A DNA stretch of 56,266 nucleotides from Chara braunii (Eukaryota; Streptophyta; Charophyceae; Charales; Characeae), in the NCBI GenBank assembly GCA_003427395.1, contig BFEA01000924.1, forward strand, positions 180,031 to 236,296, given 5' to 3'. Positions within the stretch are counted from its first letter, which is position 1; each line of letters begins with the position of its first letter. This document shows, in pieces, positions 55,480 through 56,266 of the stretch. The translations under genes were made by a program, and so were the position numbers. Under the pieces are notes generated by a model. The model saw only the letters and a list, made by a program, of their open reading frames with translations. It was not told the DNA's origin and made no database searches.

Positions 55480-56266
55480 GGTTACCGGCGTTCAGGACGG
55501 GCTGAACGCCCGAACCCGAACGCCTGAACGTACGGGACCCCTTCAGAAGGTGGTCGGTCGTTCGGCCAGAACGCGGACAAAAAAAAAAAAAAAAAAAAAA
55601 AAAGTTTAAAAAAAATTCCAAAAAACAAATATGTTATGGAGAAAAATAAACTAAACAGCATTTGCCTGGGCACTACATCCAAATGTTTTACCAAATTTGA
55701 ATTAAAAATCAAATATAGAAAATCAATGCTATGATAAAAATAAGAAAAAATAAAAAGAGAATTAAAATGAGTAAGTGTGCCAGCACCTTTTCGACACCGC
55801 CATCTTTGCCGATTTTTAATTATTTTTTGGCATTGAAAAATGCCCTGAAAATTTACAGATTTGTAGTTTACATAATCAATAACTCATTAAAAAGTTTTCA
55901 AAAAATAATAAAGTTTTTTAGGCCCTGAAATAAAGTGATAAAAAACAAAAAAGTGAGCGGGCGAGCACGTTTTGACACCCCCATCTTTGACGATTTTTAA
56001 TGTTTTCTTGGCTTAGCAGAATGGCTTCAAAACTTATAGGCGTGTAGGTTACATCATAGAGAACTCACAAAACAAAATTCAAAAAAAAAAACCTTATCTT
56101 TAGGCCCCGAAATTGTTTTTGGCGGGGGTCGAATATATATATATATATATATGTATATATACGCAGGGTAACCGGCGTTCGGGATGGGCCGAACGCCTGA
56201 ACGTATGGGACCCCTTGGGGATGCGTTCGGCCGTTCAGGCCGAACACGGACCCCACACCCCCCCCC
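54715..56266. repeat. Composite repeat block: GC-rich 'ccgaacg' units in an AT-rich tandem field
   Basis: Two kinds of unit are interleaved. (1) A GC-rich unit, 'cagggtaaccggcgttcggg' through 'gaacgcctgaacgtacggga' and 'ccccttc' to 'ggccgaacgcggaccc', appears at 55470-55580 and 56166-56256, partly at 54718-54740, and inverted at 55188-55290. It is flanked by (TA)n (55292-55317, 55434-55475, 56131-56160) and by poly-A or poly-C. (2) An AT-rich unit with 'acaccgccatctttgacgat' and 'tcacaaaacaaaattcaaaa' appears near 54835, 55038, 55795 and 55976. There is no coding sequence. The block runs off the window. Confidence 0.85.

Overview
This is eukaryotic nuclear DNA, most likely from a streptophyte (a land plant or a close algal relative) with a large, repeat-rich genome. 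Only two protein-coding loci can be supported in 56 kb, and both are plant-type: the 5' exon of an AP2-domain transcription factor (13383-14058, minus) and an intact reticulon-domain protein of the plant RTNLB kind (46664-47494, minus). U6 snRNA-like sequences, tRNA-derived SINE-like heads and a possible LINE endonuclease scrap agree with a eukaryotic genome. I cannot name the species.

Layout. 1-12.2 kb is a mosaic of short non-autonomous elements: hairpin family A (GGGC.TCGCTCCACTACTC ends), family B (TCTTCCCCCGAACACAACG ends), a TATATA-spaced repeat E, a repeat D with a nested family-B insertion, a 524-bp foldback, tRNA-like SINE heads, and small tandem arrays. 13.2-15 kb holds the AP2 exon and very long (CT)n tracts, one containing a 20-N gap, plus a second copy of the exon's 5' leader. 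15.8-18 kb has a 179-bp hairpin element (family C) and direct repeats. 19.65-22.69 kb is a tandem array of about 21 monomers of ~135 bp, passing into a ~54-bp minisatellite (22.72-23.01 kb); a 36/72-bp minisatellite lies at 24.7-25.1 kb. 28.5-28.8 kb carries a tRNA-like head and a U6-like sequence. 30.7-32.25 kb contains two degenerate repeat fields. 33.83-36.42 kb is a ~1.3-kb tandem duplication. 38.5-44.5 kb returns to hairpin elements and minisatellites. 46.6-47.5 kb is the reticulon gene. 49.08-49.37 kb has the LINE-like scrap and a U6 retropseudogene with target-site duplications. 51.2-56.27 kb is AT-rich with complex repeats and homopolymers.

One stretch is not biology. At 52051-52088 two inverted 19-bp Tn5 mosaic ends sit back to back, between two exact copies of a 225-bp sequence. 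This is the signature of an uncut Nextera mate-pair junction left in the assembly, so about 263 bp here should be regarded as spurious.

The two genes show no functional link. Most open frames in the window are by-products of microsatellites and tandem repeats. The best candidates for undescribed material are the 135-bp palindrome-rich satellite, the hairpin element families A, B and C with their nested and tandem forms, and the composite repeat at the right edge.
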